Shown here piece by piece: positions 63,768 through 64,000 of a stretch of 64,000 nucleotides of DNA (position 1 is its first letter; each line of letters starts with the position of its first letter). Origin of the DNA: Leadbetterella byssophila DSM 17132 (lineage in GTDB: Bacteria; Bacteroidota; Bacteroidia; Cytophagales; Spirosomataceae); the NCBI RefSeq assembly GCF_000166395.1, contig NC_014655.1:62001-126000 (forward strand). Reading direction: 5' to 3'. Under the pieces are notes generated by a model, which was not told the DNA's origin, did no database searches, and saw only the letters and a list, made by a program, of their open reading frames with translations. The position numbers were made by a program, and so were the translations under genes.

Positions 63768-64000
63768 TTAATAGCCCGCATTCTGCTTTAAGTTCGGGTT
63801 CTTGTTCAATTCCCCGTTAGGAATTGGGAAGATAATCCGAGTGTTTGCTTGAGGATGTGGGTTATGGTTAAACCATGATTTGGTTTGGTAAACTCCAAAA
63901 CGGATCAGGTCTTGTCTACGGTGAGCTTCAGCTGCGAATTCCCAGCCTAACTCGTCTAAGAAACGACCGTACTTGATATCAGCTCCACCGTTTTTCACAG
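63768..64000 (-). CDS. RagB/SusD-like outer-membrane lipoprotein, C-terminal part
   Basis: The open frame enters from the right edge and stops at 63768, giving the last ~77 residues. They match the SusD/RagB C-terminus: DELGWEFAAEAHRRQDLIRFG and a final IFPIPNGELNKNPNLKQNAGY. These proteins sit over a TonB-dependent SusC channel and bind glycans or peptides. The start and the SusC partner are outside the window; an internal Met at 63998 is not the start. Confidence 0.9.
   Translation of the reverse strand, partial: VKNGGADIKYGRFLDELGWEFAAEAHRRQDLIRFGVYQTKSWFNHNPHPQANTRIIFPIPNGELNKNPNLKQNAGY

Noticed and set aside
1-64000. CRISPR arrays, tRNA or rRNA genes, prophage or replication origin
   Set aside because: No short regularly spaced repeats, no tRNA-like T-loop and anticodon arrangement, and no phage or replication genes were seen on reading.

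Overview
The window is chromosomal DNA of a Bacteroidota bacterium, most likely a Cytophagales-type gliding or T9SS-bearing lineage. The signs are TAnnTTTG promoter -7 boxes (several with a TTG about 20 bp upstream), almost no Shine-Dalgarno sequences, a RagB/SusD C-terminus at the right edge, type IX secretion (T9SS) C-terminal signals, a PorX-type REC-PglZ regulator, a gingipain-like C25 peptidase with a T9SS signal, and Bacteroidota-typical families such as DUF3098, DUF3822, PepSY-like proteins and TIGR02757. Overall the DNA is AT-rich (by eye, not counted), and most genes are housekeeping.

Layout. 1-4.0 kb: minus-strand polysaccharide export operon (SLBB/Wza-like channel, Wzz-like chain-length protein, ABC-2 permease cut by the edge). 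4.1-7.1 kb: parE and pheA. 7.1-15.2 kb: a long minus-strand run (GT-C-like membrane protein, ribF, truB, uppP, DUF3098, ftsX, PlsC-like acyltransferase, bifunctional nuclease, TIGR02757, LysM protein). 15.3-17.6 kb: kdsB (TTG start) and porX. 17.7-19.1 kb: ftsE, transaldolase and the small SRP RNA gene with a textbook Bacteroidota promoter. 19.3-22.3 kb: uvrC and a PQQ-type sugar dehydrogenase lipoprotein. 22.5-24.4 kb: first copy of a group II intron; 24.5-29.5 kb: aconitase and topA.

29.5-45.3 kb is the most unusual part. Two paralogous NarX-type histidine kinases (29.5 and 42.5 kb, the second with a LuxR-type regulator) flank a two-gene lasso-peptide-like RiPP operon (a 45-aa precursor with a lasso-type leader plus an asparagine-synthetase-like cyclase, with no recognisable B protease or exporter nearby), a 1223-aa secreted repeat protein, a T9SS cargo protein, a C25 PorU-like protease and a sirtuin. 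It ends in a second, apparently identical 1940-bp copy of the intron. Both introns sit exactly 9 nt past a terminator hairpin, as expected for group IIC introns, and both now separate a minus-strand gene (aconitase, rplY) from the hairpin that would have terminated it.

45.3-64 kb returns to core functions: rplY-prs, a small unknown gene, DUF3822-Nudix-DEAD helicase, a DUF1080 protein, recA, DUF3108, ugd plus UDP-glucuronate decarboxylase (nucleotide-sugar supply, fitting the export genes at the left edge), a PepSY-like/two-component operon, a 900-aa DUF5695-like exported protein, a YeeE/YedE plus rhodanese-thioredoxin sulfur operon behind a perfect palindrome, an M61 peptidase and a partial SusD. 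Nothing here was searched against databases; family names rest on recognised motifs and neighbours.
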